Shown here in pieces: positions 45,840 through 57,730 of a stretch of DNA of 64,000 nt; positions within the stretch are counted from its first letter, which is position 1, and every line of letters starts with the position of its first letter. A model generated the notes under the pieces. The model searched no databases, was not told the DNA's origin, and saw nothing but the letters and a program-made list of their open reading frames with translations. Made by a program: the position numbers and the translations under genes. The stretch comes from Chinchilla lanigera (Eukaryota; Chordata; Mammalia; Rodentia; Chinchillidae). The DNA is taken from NCBI RefSeq assembly GCF_000276665.1, contig NW_004955463.1:4450082-4514081 (forward strand), read 5' to 3'.

Positions 45840-46005
45840 TAGTTTGCAGTTCTCAAGCTGAATGAGCCTCTGAGTCACTTGAAAGGCTTGATCCTGAGTT
45901 CCTGACTCAAGGTAGGAAAGGGGAATCTGCAGTTCTAACAAGTTCACGGATGGTTCTAAGGCTCCAGGCCAAGGTCTGCACTTTGAGAACAATTGGCTTA
46001 GGTTA
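45840..46005 (+). mobile_element. MER5A/B-like hAT remnant
   Basis: 'gcagttctcaagctgaatgag', 'ctgagtcacttgaaaggctt', 'aatctgcagttctaacaagttc' and 'ctgcactttgagaacaattg' match the whole MER5 layout, about 165 bp. Two MER5-like elements therefore lie in tandem, same orientation. Confidence 0.75.
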
Positions 46006-46030
46006 ATCCCATGTTAGTGGTCCTAAGACA

Positions 46031-46057
46031 ACAAAACAAAACAAAACAAAACAAAAC
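46031..46057. repeat. (ACAAA)n microsatellite
   Basis: Five pentanucleotide units; probably a retrotransposon tail without a visible body. Confidence 0.95.
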
Positions 46058-46344
46058 ATGGTGCATTCTTTGCTGATTATACAGAGCCCAGAGATGAAGC
46101 TCTGAGAATTCCAAAGAACAAGGTGCCCTGCATCTAGTCAGCTGGCTGTGGGGGATTGCACGTACATCCCTGCCCCAACTAGTCAGAGAAACTTCTTTCT
46201 TCTCCTTTACAGCTTAGAGCCCTCCTTCTGCACTCTAGATTTGCCTTCATCAAACAGGTAGGGCCCATCATGCCCTGGAATCCTGCCCTGGCTAAGGTCT
46301 GTCATGGTCAGAGAACTGTAGTGGTGATAGTAATACACCAAAGA
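46058..46344. other. No recognised feature
   Basis: Spacer between the pentanucleotide repeat and a MIR. Confidence 0.5.
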
Positions 46345-46570
46345 AATAACAATAAATCATAGCTACTCTTTGTGGGGTGCCATTTGTTCTGCTGGAAACC
46401 GTTCTGGTACTTTATGTACATCATTCAATGTCATCCTCATGTTAACTTGAAAAGATGAGAATTATCATGCTCATTTTATAGATGAGGAAACTGAGGCCCA
46501 AAGTCTTGGAGTCATTAAAGGAGATGTACGAAGTACGTAGCCAAGCCTGGCTGCAAGATCTGTGCTTGCC
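46345..46570 (+). repeat. MIR SINE
   Basis: 'catagctactctttgtgggg', 'gtactttatgtacatcattc', 'gctcattttatagatgagg' and 'aaactgaggcccaaagtc' are the classical MIR core; one of the clearest copies in the window. Confidence 0.85.
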
Positions 46571-46619
46571 ATTACCTCTCTGCCTGCCTTGTCTTAGGTG
46601 GGACAGTATGGGGCAGACG

Positions 46620-46775
46620 GCTTTGGACTTTGGCTGGTAAATGCTCTGGCTTTTACTGTCAGATGGAGCTGGTTGGACAGGTCATGCCTGGCTCCACTCT
46701 TATCCCCTCAGTTCTCAGATCCTCATCTATGAAATGAGAGGGTTGACTGGATTGCTGAAGCTCCTTCCTGCTCTG
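46620..46775 (+). repeat. MIR-related fragment
   Basis: 'gatcctcatctatgaaatgag', 'agggttgactggattgctg' and 'aagctccttcctgctctgac' match the 3' part of the MIR family that carries a 'ggactagatgatct' block. Confidence 0.6.
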
Positions 46776-47599
46776 ACTTCCTAAAACTCTCTTTGACTGT
46801 TGGAACTGTGCCTCTTTGCCTGGAACTCTGCCCAGCCTGGTGATGCCCTGAAGGTCTAGTACACTGTTTCCAGGGAGCGCACTCCCCAGAAAGAGCCAGG
46901 GGCAGGTACTGTGGCGCCACAGAGCCAAGTAGCTGGAGGTTGTGTCAACCTCTCAGAGAGCCCCTTGATTACACTTTATGACCCAGCTGTAAAAGTTTCG
47001 TCTCTGGTGAAACATGGCACTTGTGTCTCTGGGATGACAGAAGATCCAGAACTAATCACTCTAAAACCTGAGAAGGGTAGTTGGAATCAGATTTGCTCTG
47101 CTCAGTGCTCCGGTGTTGTCTGTCATCCTGGAGCAGCAGCCTTGCAGGTGTCTTCTCAGGAAGAGAGGGGGTGATGGAAGAGTATGAGCCAAGTTTGGCT
47201 TGGTGCTCTGCAGCTCCTCTCCTGGGGCCTGCAGCAGGTAGATGGGCCTACAGGAGACTGCTCTCACAGATTTGTATGACGACAGTTCCTAATATGATGA
47301 GTTACTGTGGCTAATATCACATAGGATTACTTTCTATTTTCCTCTAAGATAAGTACATTTGAACATGAATTAGGAGCCTTAAATTGGAGCTGACTGTTGT
47401 TCAATGGGCCTACGAGGAACTGGTGAGGTGGGCCCTGATATCCCCCTCTGTGAAAATCAAATAGCCTAGTGGAGGATAAGCAGAAGGAAACAGGAGATGC
47501 ACAGGGCCCAGAGAGAACGGGTCTCAGGAAACCTACTTTCTAAACAAATACTGTAGAGATTTTTGTTGTGGTTGTTATTTATTCATTTTTATGTACTTC
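46776..47599. other. No gene recognised
   Basis: Overlapping short frames on both strands at 46659-47314 show no family signal. Confidence 0.45.
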
Positions 47600-47740
47600 T
47601 CCTACAGCCATAGTAAAATTCACATGACATAAAATGTACTTGCCACTCTTTTTAAGTGTACTCATCAGTGGCATCATCTACTACATCCACGTTGTCATAG
47701 TAATATTACCACAACCATGTACAGAACTCTTATCTGTAAA
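47600..47740 (-). mobile_element. Old L1 3' region fragment
   Basis: 'gtaaaattcacatgacataaaatg' and 'taagtgtactcatcagtggc' are antisense L1M text of the same interval as 13262-13400. Confidence 0.7.
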
Positions 47741-48327
47741 GGAATTCAAGGCATTTTATGAATATCATCTAGACTGTCTTCACATTGACTGTAGGTAGAA
47801 ACAAAAAGAATAAGAGAGTGGAACAATTAGGCTAAGAAAAAGAAGAGAAAAGAAAAGTGGAAAATGCAATTTGACAAAGTTTGACAATGATCTAGGGAGG
47901 TTTAGTGAATAACCAAAGCTTTTGCAAGATATCCAGTGACTGATGATCCGAGAATTTGGTTACTTGACTTGTAATTCGATTTTCATTCTCTAGGGAAGAC
48001 TGTGATGCCTTTGGGTGACTGTATCTTCGATCAAAGGGAAAGAATATGTTTTTAAAGTGCCATGATAGGATGGGCTGGCATGGCATGGGACAGAATTTTC
48101 CATGTGGTTGGAGGGTGTTGGTCCAAAAGTGAGGACTGGAGAGGGTAGGCATGCTTTGACAGTGGCCAGGCAGAGGTACATAACCCTTCCAGGTTCTATC
48201 AGTTGTTGGGCAGCTGCTAATAAGCTTTGAGTTGTACAACCTGAGTTGTCGTAAGGTAGAGAATGGAGGCTTAACAAGGCAAGAGGTTTTATTGTCTGGG
48301 AATTAAAGATACATGGCTCCATACTGA
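47741..48327. other. No recognised feature
   Basis: A 115-codon minus frame (47892-48239) has no family signal. Confidence 0.45.
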
Positions 48328-48412
48328 GAGACAGAGAGAGAGACATAGACAGAGAGAGACAGAGACAAACAGACACAGACAGACACACAGAGAGAGGCAC
48401 AGAGAGAGAGAT
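48328..48412. repeat. GA/CA-rich simple repeat
   Basis: Imperfect (GACA)n and (GA)n units. It produces the Ser/Leu/Cys-rich 184-codon minus frame at 47990-48544, which I reject as a gene. Confidence 0.95.
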
Positions 48413-49307
48413 CAAAGAAGAATAAAGAGAGGGCAAAGTGAGTATGCCAGGTGAAATTAAGATGTAAAAGAAAATATATGTTTTAGCTAGTTGTAAGTAA
48501 AGGGTTAGATGGAAAAGATAGTAATCCATATTAGCAAGTTTCATTCATTTATTTTTCAATTGGGTGAGACTATTTTTTCTTTTCAAATAACTTTTCTTGG
48601 TGGGAAGGATAGAAAAAAAATTGTCTTCATAAAAGTCATATTTCAATTAGGTTAGGCTTTTAAATGACTAGACAATTTCCAATGAATTTCTAAAAGCAAG
48701 AGAAGTCAGTGTTCTTGGGGCAAAGTTTGAATCCCCAAGGTCTAGGTACAATCTTGTGTAAACCTTGATTAAAAGGCAGAAATGAGCCTAAGAATCAATT
48801 CTGCAATTAAAGCCAAGCAAATAGGTGACAGTCATTTACCCTGGAGAAGACTTTCCAAAATATGTGAGGAGAAGGAAGCTGCTTCTTAGTGAGCAGAGTA
48901 TACAATTAATTTGTCTGCTGGTCTCCATTCAACCAGTTACAGAGTTTAATTAGTTTTTAACCAAAGCAACTGTAAGCACATAACAGATTTGAGCTTTGTT
49001 GTTGATATTGTCATTACCTCTACAGTCCACCCCTTTCTGGTGAATCAACAGAAAGGCCAAGAGCACCATACTTCAGGTCTCTTTCCTTCCTTTGCTCATT
49101 GTAGGGAGAAGCTGCTTTTATATCAGCTGCTGTGCTAGCAGTTGTGGGGTGATATTTCAGCCTTGGCCTTGGAAAGCTTACAAACTAGTAGGGAGAGATG
49201 CAAATGTAAGTATATCACGTCACTAATGCTATTGTCGCTTATCAGCAAAAAAAGTGTTTAGAAAGGTACAAAAATGGAAAGGATAGTCTGTTGGAACAGT
49301 GTACATA
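48413..49307. other. No recognised feature
   Basis: AT-rich to 48700, then mixed. Nothing recognised. Confidence 0.5.
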
Positions 49308-49686
49308 TTGGTTAGTTTTCCCTCCCTGAACAAATACATGGCATACACCACTTAAAAGAGGAAAGTTTTACTTAAGCTCACAGTTTCAGAGGTTGCAGTC
49401 CATGGTTGGCTAGCTCTGAGGCTAAAATATTGTTGCAGAAGGGAATGGTGGAAAAAGACTACTTGTTTCATAACATCCAGGCAACATTACACAGGAAAGA
49501 GCTAGAGTAAAAGGTTGGGTCATTTAAAGCCATCCCTCCAGTCACCTACTTCCTCCAACTTAACCTCATATCATAACAGCCTATTATGTTGTGAATCTAT
49601 CAATTGATTTAAGGTTAATACCCTTATGATCTAATCCACCTCTTAACATGAGCCTTTTGGGGAAAATTTAGACCTATGTGATAACA
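49308..49686 (-). mobile_element. ERVL-MaLR solo LTR
   Basis: On the minus strand it starts TGTTATCACATAGGTC and runs through 'ggctcatgttaagaggtgg', 'gccaaccatggactgcaacc' and 'taaaactttcctctttt', ending near the plus-strand 'tggttagttttccctcc'. About 379 bp. Subfamily differs from the 12781-13132 copy. Confidence 0.8.
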
Positions 49687-50640
49687 GTGCATAATAAACC
49701 AGGAAGGCTTTCTGGCAGAAGTGCTATCTAACTTATATTTTTAAAAGAATGTGATGGGGGTTTTTCCAGGCAGAAGGAGCTTGGCAGGATATTTTAAAGC
49801 ACTGACAGCAACAAGAGCAACAAGAGTGAACGTTAGACTCTCCCCAGATCTTTGCAAAATGTTTGCCAATTGGAATGGCGTCAGTGACAATTTATACTGC
49901 CTGGAGGGAAAGAGAAGGTAAGCTGGACACACATTCTTAGGAGACAGGAGGAAGGAGAAAATAAATAATGGAAAGATGACAAAAAATGAAAAGGCATATA
50001 AAACAGGTAAATGAGAAGAGAGTAAAGCAAAGTGGAAAGATTAAGAAAAATCATATTAAAAATTACCATACTATAAAAGTGAGCAGAGTGAGGCCAGATG
50101 ACCAAAAGACAGACATTTCCAGTTTAAACCTGAGGATGATGCAGTCTGCTTCAAACTTCCTAAGCTGAACTAGGATAAGGTGATTCCATCTAGACTGCCC
50201 GATCTTCAAAGACTGGAAGCCATATATTTTTAAAATCTGGTCCAACTTGGTCTCAATGCCTGATGGAGTTTCCCTTTTCCAGAAGAAAAGGGGGCTCTAG
50301 ATGACCCCAAAGGGGAGTAATCAAGTCATCCTCTGTCCTGTGCCTGTAACCTCCCTCTGCTGCCCCTGAGCTGGTCATGACCTGGCTCCTATAGGAGGTG
50401 GAGCAATCCAGAGTCCCAGGTGGTGGAAAGTTACCACTGAGGGACCAAGTGTCTGCTTCCTCCTCCCTTCCTTTTCCAAGTCTATAAAGGAAGAGCTTGT
50501 CTAGGACATAAAACTATAGAACCACGGAGCTTCAGTGTGAGAAAAGAGCATTACCATCTCCTAGCTTAATGGTCTTCAAATTGTTTTGACCAGTTATCTT
50601 TTGCAATAAAAATCATTTCAGTAGGTATTTCAATTCAGTT
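49687..50640. other. No gene recognised
   Basis: Purine-rich 49900-50050. Opposing frames at 49741-50245 have no product. Confidence 0.45.
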
Positions 50641-50805
50641 ATCTCTCTCTCTCTCTCTCTGACAGAGAGAGATAGACATAAACATATAGATATAGATAGA
50701 GATAACAATAGAGACAGAGATGGAGATGGAGATAGAGATGAGGTAGAGAGAGAGAGAGAGAGAGAGGTGGAGATAGAGATAGAGATAGATAGATATATAG
50801 ATGAT
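50641..50805. repeat. Compound (TC/GA)n and (GATA)n satellite
   Basis: CT units meet GA units in inverted sense at about 50660 ('tctctct'...'gacagagagaga'), followed by (GATA)/(GAGATA) and (AGAG) blocks. The array stops about 100 bases before the assembly gap. Confidence 0.95.
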
Positions 50806-50908
50806 GTAGACTGAACACAGTGCCTCCCTGCCTTTGACTTATAGCTTTGGTCTCTATTTCTTTTGAAATAACATACTTCTGTACTAATTCTTTCATCTTA
50901 AAATGTAT

Positions 50909-51088
50909 NNNNNNNNNNNNNNNNNNNNNNNNNNNNNNNNNNNNNNNNNNNNNNNNNNNNNNNNNNNNNNNNNNNNNNNNNNNNNNNNNNNNNNNNNNNN
51001 NNNNNNNNNNNNNNNNNNNNNNNNNNNNNNNNNNNNNNNNNNNNNNNNNNNNNNNNNNNNNNNNNNNNNNNNNNNNNNNNNNNNNNNN
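50909..51088. other. Assembly gap, 180 N
   Basis: All bases unknown. Reading frames drawn across it are meaningless. The satellite just upstream may be what broke the assembly. Confidence 1.
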
Positions 51089-53204
51089 AGTTGATCCAAT
51101 TTAGGCTGATATATTAACCTCCTCTGTAGCTGTCTTCTGAGAGAAAATCTAACCTTTTCTTGAATGCCTAGAAGCAAATTTACGCAATTTTTGGAAACTT
51201 CTAGGGGTCCCCTGATTGCCATGTTCCAGATGGCCAGACTGGGGTCTTCTACCCAGCGTCTCAAGTCGAGTTTGGGTCAGAATTGAACACTTGTGGACAT
51301 GCCTGGGGAGGAGCCCTGCCTGGGTTTTGGCTCTCTTAGACTTCAGCACAGTCCAAGCACCAGAGCTGTGAAGACTGCGGGAAGGTTGTCTACCTTCCAC
51401 AGTAAATATTATCATTACCTCTGGTATGCAGAAAAGCAAGAGGAGCCACATTTGCTGCTGCCAGGTGGCAGACGAACAAAAATGGGAGCAGGGTAGGAAG
51501 TGCTGAAGGGATATCTGGGAAAGAAAGATCAATAAAGCCTCACTAGTGTGCAGTATTTACTATAAACATCCTACAATGATTTGGGATAGGGGAAACTCAA
51601 CACCAAGCAGTTCCTTCTCAGGGGCTCTGGGGCAGGTGTTGTAGAAGGGAGAATAAAGATGTCAGCCGCAGTGGGCTCAGTGATCAGACTGATGACAGAG
51701 ACAAAAATTAACACTAGTAACGTGCACTGGCAGCTGGTGCTGTGGCACACAAGACCTCCTGATAGTTCCTAAGCACAGTTTGAAGATCCTGTAAATGCTT
51801 GGAGACCATGGGCTATTTTCTTAATTCTTCAGCAGGAAGGTTTTTCCAAAGCATATAAAGCCTAGAGGTGGAGCTGATCTAGGATTGAGAGTCCTTAACT
51901 AATAAAGAGGGCAGAAAGTCCTGGGGATGATGGAAAAACAGGCATGCCTTGCCCTAAACATCTCAACATGTTCAAAGAACTGATTGGAAGCTCCTTTGCT
52001 TCCAGCTTTTTGCTAAAGCATTTGAGGAATGTGTCTCTGCAGCCACTAAGCTGGCCTGGCTGGAGGACCTTTCCAGCAACTTACTGAAGAGATGTTGTCC
52101 CTTCCCCCTCCTCTACACCACCTGCTTTTGAGTGACAGGCTGACCTGGAACCTGAAGCCACATTTAGAATTATGGTGACTTTAATTTGGTCTCTTACTAT
52201 TTGATATTGAAAAAGCAATATTCCTTTGAGGTGAGTACTCTGTCTCTCAAGCTGCTCTGAGGTTTGGGGAAAAGGTAGAATCTTCAGGTTTGAGGGAAAG
52301 AGAATTAATCTAAAGAGAGAACAATTTGCTTTGTAGCTAGGGGATTGAACTGTAGTAACTGGGGTTTCCTTTTCCTTTGTTTGTTTGTTTGAATTCCTCA
52401 ATTCTGGAACCATGCCTGCCTGCAGTTCAGGCGTGTCCAGTGCTTGTATCACATCTTCTGGATGACAGTGATCAATGTGAAGGTTGGAGCCCCATACTGA
52501 CCTTTATTGTAGCCTGATGTGTAAATATGAAGCAAGCTTCCATGGTTACTAAATAGCTTGTTGTGAATTTGGGGCTCTTGGGAGCAAAGTTATTACTTGA
52601 CATGTGCAGACTTGGAAGGAAGCCAAGAGACGGGCAGCTGAGATGAAAGATGTGTGTGCAGATTTGTGGGAGAAATAGAACTCTGCTGATGTGGTGTCAA
52701 CCATAACTCTGCTTTCTCTGTGTACTCCATGAGGAAGCCCCCAGTGAGTCCTTCTGTCTACACTTTTGAAACAGAAGCAGACTCTGATGCTACAGTGATA
52801 TGTCACCAGCTCCTCTATCATAATCTTCATTTGACAATCAAATAGTAGATTACCTGTCCTGGAAAATTGCAGTAATGTTTTATTCCCCACCTCCCTGTTC
52901 CCTGCTTTGATCCAACTTATCTATTTTTAATACAGCAAAGAAGTCATTTGGTTGTTTTTTGATAGACCAGAGAGTTTTGAAACATTATTTCTATCCTGTC
53001 ACTCTGTGCTCAAATCTCCAAAGGATTCCCATTATACACCCTGCTATAACCCCAAAGCCAAAGTCTTACACTGGCTTACAACTAACTCCCTGCCACCTGC
53101 GGGCCCCCTCCTCCTAAGAGCTCATCGACCTCCTGACTGTCACTTAAAGAAAGCATGCACATTTCCAGCCCAAAGACTTCAAATTGATGGTTCTGTCCAT
53201 CAAG
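51089..53204. other. No gene recognised
   Basis: About 2.1 kb without recognised repeats. Minus-strand frames 51149-51532, 52081-52452 and 52549-52890 have no recognised domain. Sparse repeats make this a stretch to check for conservation. Confidence 0.4.
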
Positions 53205-53460
53205 ACTAAGGCACAGCTTGTCTCTCATTTTCTGCAGGGCTCTGCCCAATGTCACTTTTGTTTGTTTGTTTGTTTGTTTTTCCAGTACCAGAATCGAACT
53301 CATGACCTCGCACTTGTCAGGCAGGTGCTGTGCCACTGAGCTAAATCCCCAGCCCCTATCCAATGTCACTTTACCAGAGAGGCTTTCCCTGACCCCACTG
53401 CAACTTTTACTTTCACTCACCCAAAGCCAGGCACTTTGACTCTACATCATATAAGCTCAT
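53205..53460 (+). mobile_element. L2 LINE fragment, split by a SINE
   Basis: Left part 'gggctctgcccaatgtcac'; right part 'agaggctttccctgacccc' and 'gccaggcactttgactc' follow the L2 3' text. The SINE at 53259-53359 interrupts it. Confidence 0.6.
53259..53359 (-). mobile_element. tRNA-derived (ID-type) SINE with perfect 13-bp target duplication
   Basis: On the minus strand: 'ggggatttagctcagtgg' A-box region, 'catgagttcgattctgg' B-box region and a (CAAA)n tail (plus strand (tttg)n at 53259-53280). Flanks CCAATGTCACTTT at 53246-53258 and 53360-53372 are identical, so insertion by L1-type target priming is clear. Confidence 0.95.
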
Positions 53461-55699
53461 CATAACTCAAACTTTTAATATAAATATGCAATGCAGTTTA
53501 AAATGTCAAAGTTTTCCAAAGCTCATTGCCAAAAGTGAGTCTATTAGTGCCCTATTTACTCTTCTAGCTGTCGTATTTCCTCACTCTCATGGCTTCAGTT
53601 TTCAATTATTTCCCCCATTTTTTTTGTGTTGATGCCTCTGTGTCTTGTTATTTCTTTTTTATGATGGAATTTTGCATTCAGCTGTAAGCACTGATTCGTA
53701 CCATCCCACAAAGAAAATGACGTCTTAGGTGTCATTGCTCATGCTGCTCACTTCCGTGATTTAGACTATGCAAACACACTCATTTGAGTATATTCAGGAA
53801 ATTGTTTCCAGGACCTGCACACACACTGAAATTTGCATATGCTCAATCCCCTTATAGAAAATGTCACAGTATTTGCATGAAAGCTACTACATTCTCTTAC
53901 ATACTTTATCTATAGATTACTTATGTTACCTAATGCAATGTAAATCCTACATAAATAGTTGTTATACTGTATTGCTTGGGTGATAATGTTGAGGAAGGAG
54001 GTGAGTGCATATTCAGTAGAAACTCAATTATTTAAATATATTTTCAGTTTGTGGCAGAACCACTGCACAGTTGCCTGAGCTGTTTATGGCTGAGCTGTGT
54101 GGAAAGCTTACTATACGATTATTCTTTCCTAAGACTAATTTTTAAGTGATAGGAATGATGGTAAGGTTTGTGGTTTGCTTTTTTTTTTTTTTCTTATTTG
54201 TTTGTTTTGATGGGGGATGGAGGATAATTCTCATACCCTTGTAGAGTCTCTGGTTTTTTTCCAAGTTGCCCTTTTTTTCTTGTACCATCCTGCAATCTGC
54301 CTTTCTTATCTAAGACTTGGCTCAGATGTCCTGTGTCCTTGGTTATCTGCCCCTGGGAAAAAGAAGGACACAACCCATATTTGTAACCAGGTACAGTACT
54401 TGGGGTGGGAGTGGGTGGGAGTGTCTGTGGTGGCACTGAGCATTTCCAGGAGAAACTCCAAGGCCAGTATCTTTCTGTCTCTTTTCTCAGACTCATTCTG
54501 TTTCCCAGAGAAGCACTTTCCATGTCTTGTCTGGAGGATGTAACCCCAGATTTTAGCAGTTCAAGTGTAGAGTCAGGAATGTAGGCTGGCGATGCTTCAG
54601 ATAAAACTCCTGTTTTAATCCCAGTACTCTTGTCCTCAGCTGGCTCTGGCATCTCAGCCTGTTGATCATGTTTTTGTCCTCCCTAGAGAATAAGCCTCCA
54701 GTCTTCTGCAGGAATGGGGGAGGGGCACTTGCCTATCAGTGCAGACCTGTGGAGGGGTCTGTGCATCTAAATGCCGTGTGAATAGCCTTTGAAACCACTG
54801 TCTCCTTGTAAGCACCACCCCCCTCCGTTACCCTTACTTCCTGTGCTGTGTATTCCTGGGGCTTTTCAAGGTTATAAATGTAAACCAAGTTGTTTCTCAA
54901 CTTACCTTCCTGATGACCTAGAATGCAAATGTTTGCAATAAGTGCCACTTATCATTCATCTTACTTTGTAAAAATGTCACACACACAACACACACACATT
55001 TGGTGCATTACCTTTCATCCCAGTCTCTGTCTCCATGACTTTGAAGCCCTTCCTGAAACATTCTACCATTACTTGACTAAGGATACAGACAGGAACTAAG
55101 TGTACTCAATTCATCATCCTTAATGGAAAAGTCAGTACCTCCATTAAAATGACAGAAAACCAACTACTGTACCATTCTGCCACTGCATATGGATATGAGC
55201 GCTTCTCTGATCTATGATTCATTTGCTTTTCATGATTTTGTTAGATGAGTCATGAGGCCTACAAATGCCCACAGCTTGGATGAAGAATGATGTGGAAACA
55301 GAAGGTACATAGGCAAGACCACATCACTGTTCCCCTATGTTCAAACTAGGGCCATTTCCATGCATTTATTTTGTGTCCTGGGCTAGGCCGAGCGGATCAT
55401 GTGACACTCAGAAGTACAATATGGCCAGGGCCCCCAGAAATTATGGAAAACTATGACTCTGTTCATCACCTTGATTCACATCTCAGGTTCACTGGCTGCG
55501 TCTACAAAGGGGAGACACAGAAGAGGAAAGCCTGGACTCAGACTCTTTTATTCCATTCTTGTCTTTCTTTGTCTGCTTCAACTGTTAAGACGGCTGAACA
55601 TTAGGAGCAGATAAATGCAGAGATCATCACATTTGTGGTAACTACAAAGCGTGATAGAAGGCAGGGGCACTCCCAGACCCTGAAAGCATAAGGAAAATA
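53461..55699. other. No gene recognised; L2-like scrap at 54280-54350; T14 at 54179-54192; CA tract at 54977-55000
   Basis: 'cttatctaagacttggctcag' with 'atgtcctgtg' is L2-like. The 152-codon minus frame 54194-54652 overlaps it and is not a gene. Other frames are short. Confidence 0.45.
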
Positions 55700-56250
55700 G
55701 TGAACTTTTCCGTGGGCTGGAGAACAATGCTGTTTCTAAAATGGCATTTGTTGTCTCGGTGGCATTTGGGAGCCCGAACTGCGGCTCTTTAAGTAGTGAG
55801 TGAGGTCAACTATTCAGCTAATTGTGAAAACATAGGCCCCTCTGCTGATCTAGCAATCCTTGTAACCCATGGGTTAAGGACATACATTGTACAGGTGATT
55901 TGTGCTGTGATCTTTGAAGATAAAAGACCTAGGAAACTCTGACTAGTACACGTAGCTGCAGTCATCTTGCCTTGTGGTTTAAGGACAATGGAAAAATCCA
56001 GCCTTCTAGCCTAAATAATAAATAGGTCAATAATGAAAAGAAAGGCAAAATGACAGTGAATGGATTAGGCTGATAAGGTGCACGCAGAAAGCCACCTTAT
56101 CTTCTCTCTCTCCATTCAAATCCATTCTGTAGTTGTGGAAGTGAGCACATTTCCTCAGGGTTGGATGAAAACTGAAGCAAGCCTGAGGACTTTCTCACCA
56201 TTAACCACTAAAAAGTGCTTCAGGTTCTTTAAATCTTAAGATAAGTCTTG
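55700..56250. promoter_or_regulatory. Candidate enhancer with a paired, inverted GATA site
   Basis: GATAAGGTG (56072-56080) and CACCTTATC (56093-56101) are exact reverse complements 12 bases apart, giving two GATA-factor sites facing each other. Another AGATAA lies at 55918-55923 next to a TCF/LEF-like 'atctttgaa'. The sequence is repeat-free with several CpG. Regulatory role is inference. Confidence 0.35.
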
Positions 56251-57131
56251 TTGCAGCAATTAAGTATTTCAGTCATTTCAAATGGCCTGTCCAATGTAGG
56301 TGTCCAAACTATAAACTTCACCCAAGATACTACTGTTCTGCCTTTCTCCTCCTGTTTCAGGCCTGTCTTGGGCTCAAAATATGGCACTGGGGTTTTCTTA
56401 TCACCTTATTCCTGCCTCATGACATTGATTTAAACTTCTCTGGAGCTGAAGCTGAGGGAGGGGAAGGGACCAGAAGATCTTTTCTTGATGGGCACAGGTG
56501 TAATCAGACATTGGATTGGACCTGGGGAGTGAAAGATACCACCCCATTCAGCATCTCTCCTCTGGGGCATTTCTGGTTGTGGCCTTTCTAGCGAAACAGT
56601 GCTAGCTCTTTGGCAGGCTCTTGATGATGAGTTTTCCTTCATCTGGGCGTTGGACCATCTGCTGGAGCTCAGTGCTCCTCACACCCAGGAATTCATATAT
56701 GTGTCTGGGCTTCTCATATGGCCCATGAGCAGCTTTCCCCCTCTCAGTGAACTGCCACTTCTCTTTCTCTTGATTCTTTCTGCCAGCGTTAGTGGTCACA
56801 GCCTCTGTCAATATGTTTTTGCCAGAAAAGAATGAGGACCAAGGTCTGTGTTCTGCAAACTCAGTGAGGATGCAAATCAGGTTACAAATTCTGTCACTAT
56901 GCTCCACTCTATTCCCCAGCAACTTCCAGAACCTAGTGCGAGGGGAAAAGCTCTCTCTCCTCCTTTCTCAACAACCACTCCTATCCCTGGCCTCTCTAGC
57001 ATGCACCACTGACCATGAAGGTGGGTGATAGTGCTTGATTCTTTTTCAGACCCCTTTGATGCTTTGGGGTCTTGCACTAGGCCAGCACTGAGTAGTTTGT
57101 TCTGAGCCTTTGGAGGCCATACTTGACTGAA
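56251..57131. other. No gene recognised
   Basis: Opposing frames at 56430-57167 lack any recognised domain. Confidence 0.45.
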
Positions 57132-57576
57132 ACACATCCCCCGCAGATAACAAATCTTAATCCCCACAACCTGTAAATACTATCTTATGTGGCAAAAGAT
57201 GTGGTGAAACTAAGGTTCTTGAGATGATATTACTCTGGATTTTGTGGGTAGGCTCCTAACACAATCATAAATATTTCTATAAGAGGGAGGCCGAGCAAGA
57301 ATAGACGTATCGAAGATGAGGGTATACCACAAAGGTGGAGGGAGAGATGATGGCGATGCAGCAGCAGATCAGAGATCATGGCAGCCACCAGACACTGGAA
57401 GAATCGCCTGTCCTCCGGGGTCCCTGAGGGCACATGATCCTGAAGACACCTTGACTGCAGCCCAGTATTTTTCACTTGGGCCTTCTGGTCTCCAGAACTG
57501 TGAACAATACATTTTTATCATTTTAAGCTACTCTGTTTGGGGCAGTTTGTTATAACAACCACAGGAAGATAATGCA
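57132..57576 (+). mobile_element. MLT1-like ERVL-MaLR solo LTR
   Basis: 'cagataacaaatcttaatcccc', 'ggatgatgtggcaaa'-type block, 'ataagagggaggccgagc', 'gcagccaccagacactgg', 'ctggtctccagaactgtgaac' and 'ttttaagctactctgtttggg' are the MLT1 layout. It ends near 'aaccacaggaagataatgca'. The frames at 57230-57555 lie inside it. Confidence 0.8.
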
Positions 57577-57631
57577 AGTGCCTTTGCCCAAAAGTAATGC
57601 AGAAAAAATCTCATTTTAAGTGCTGTGTTTA

Positions 57632-57730
57632 GAGGCTGGGGGTGTAGCTCAGTGGTAAATGGCTTAACTATCATGCTGGAGGCCCTAGTTCCATCTCCAG
57701 TGCCTCCTTCAAAATAACTCCCCCAAAATA
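57632..57730 (+). mobile_element. ID-type SINE
   Basis: 'gaggctgggggtgtagctcag' (A box) then 'ggaggccctagttccatctcc' (B-box region), ending 'ccccaaaataaa'. A recognisable ID copy. Confidence 0.85.

Noticed and set aside
47990..48544. 184-codon minus-strand open frame
   Set aside because: Its core is the translation of a GA/CA simple repeat (Ser, Leu, Cys, Val runs); open only because of low complexity.
50847..51264. Open frames crossing the run of N
   Set aside because: They are artefacts of unknown bases in the assembly gap.
54194..54652. 152-codon minus-strand open frame
   Set aside because: Overlaps an L2-like scrap and a poly-T run; no domain, signal or splice context.
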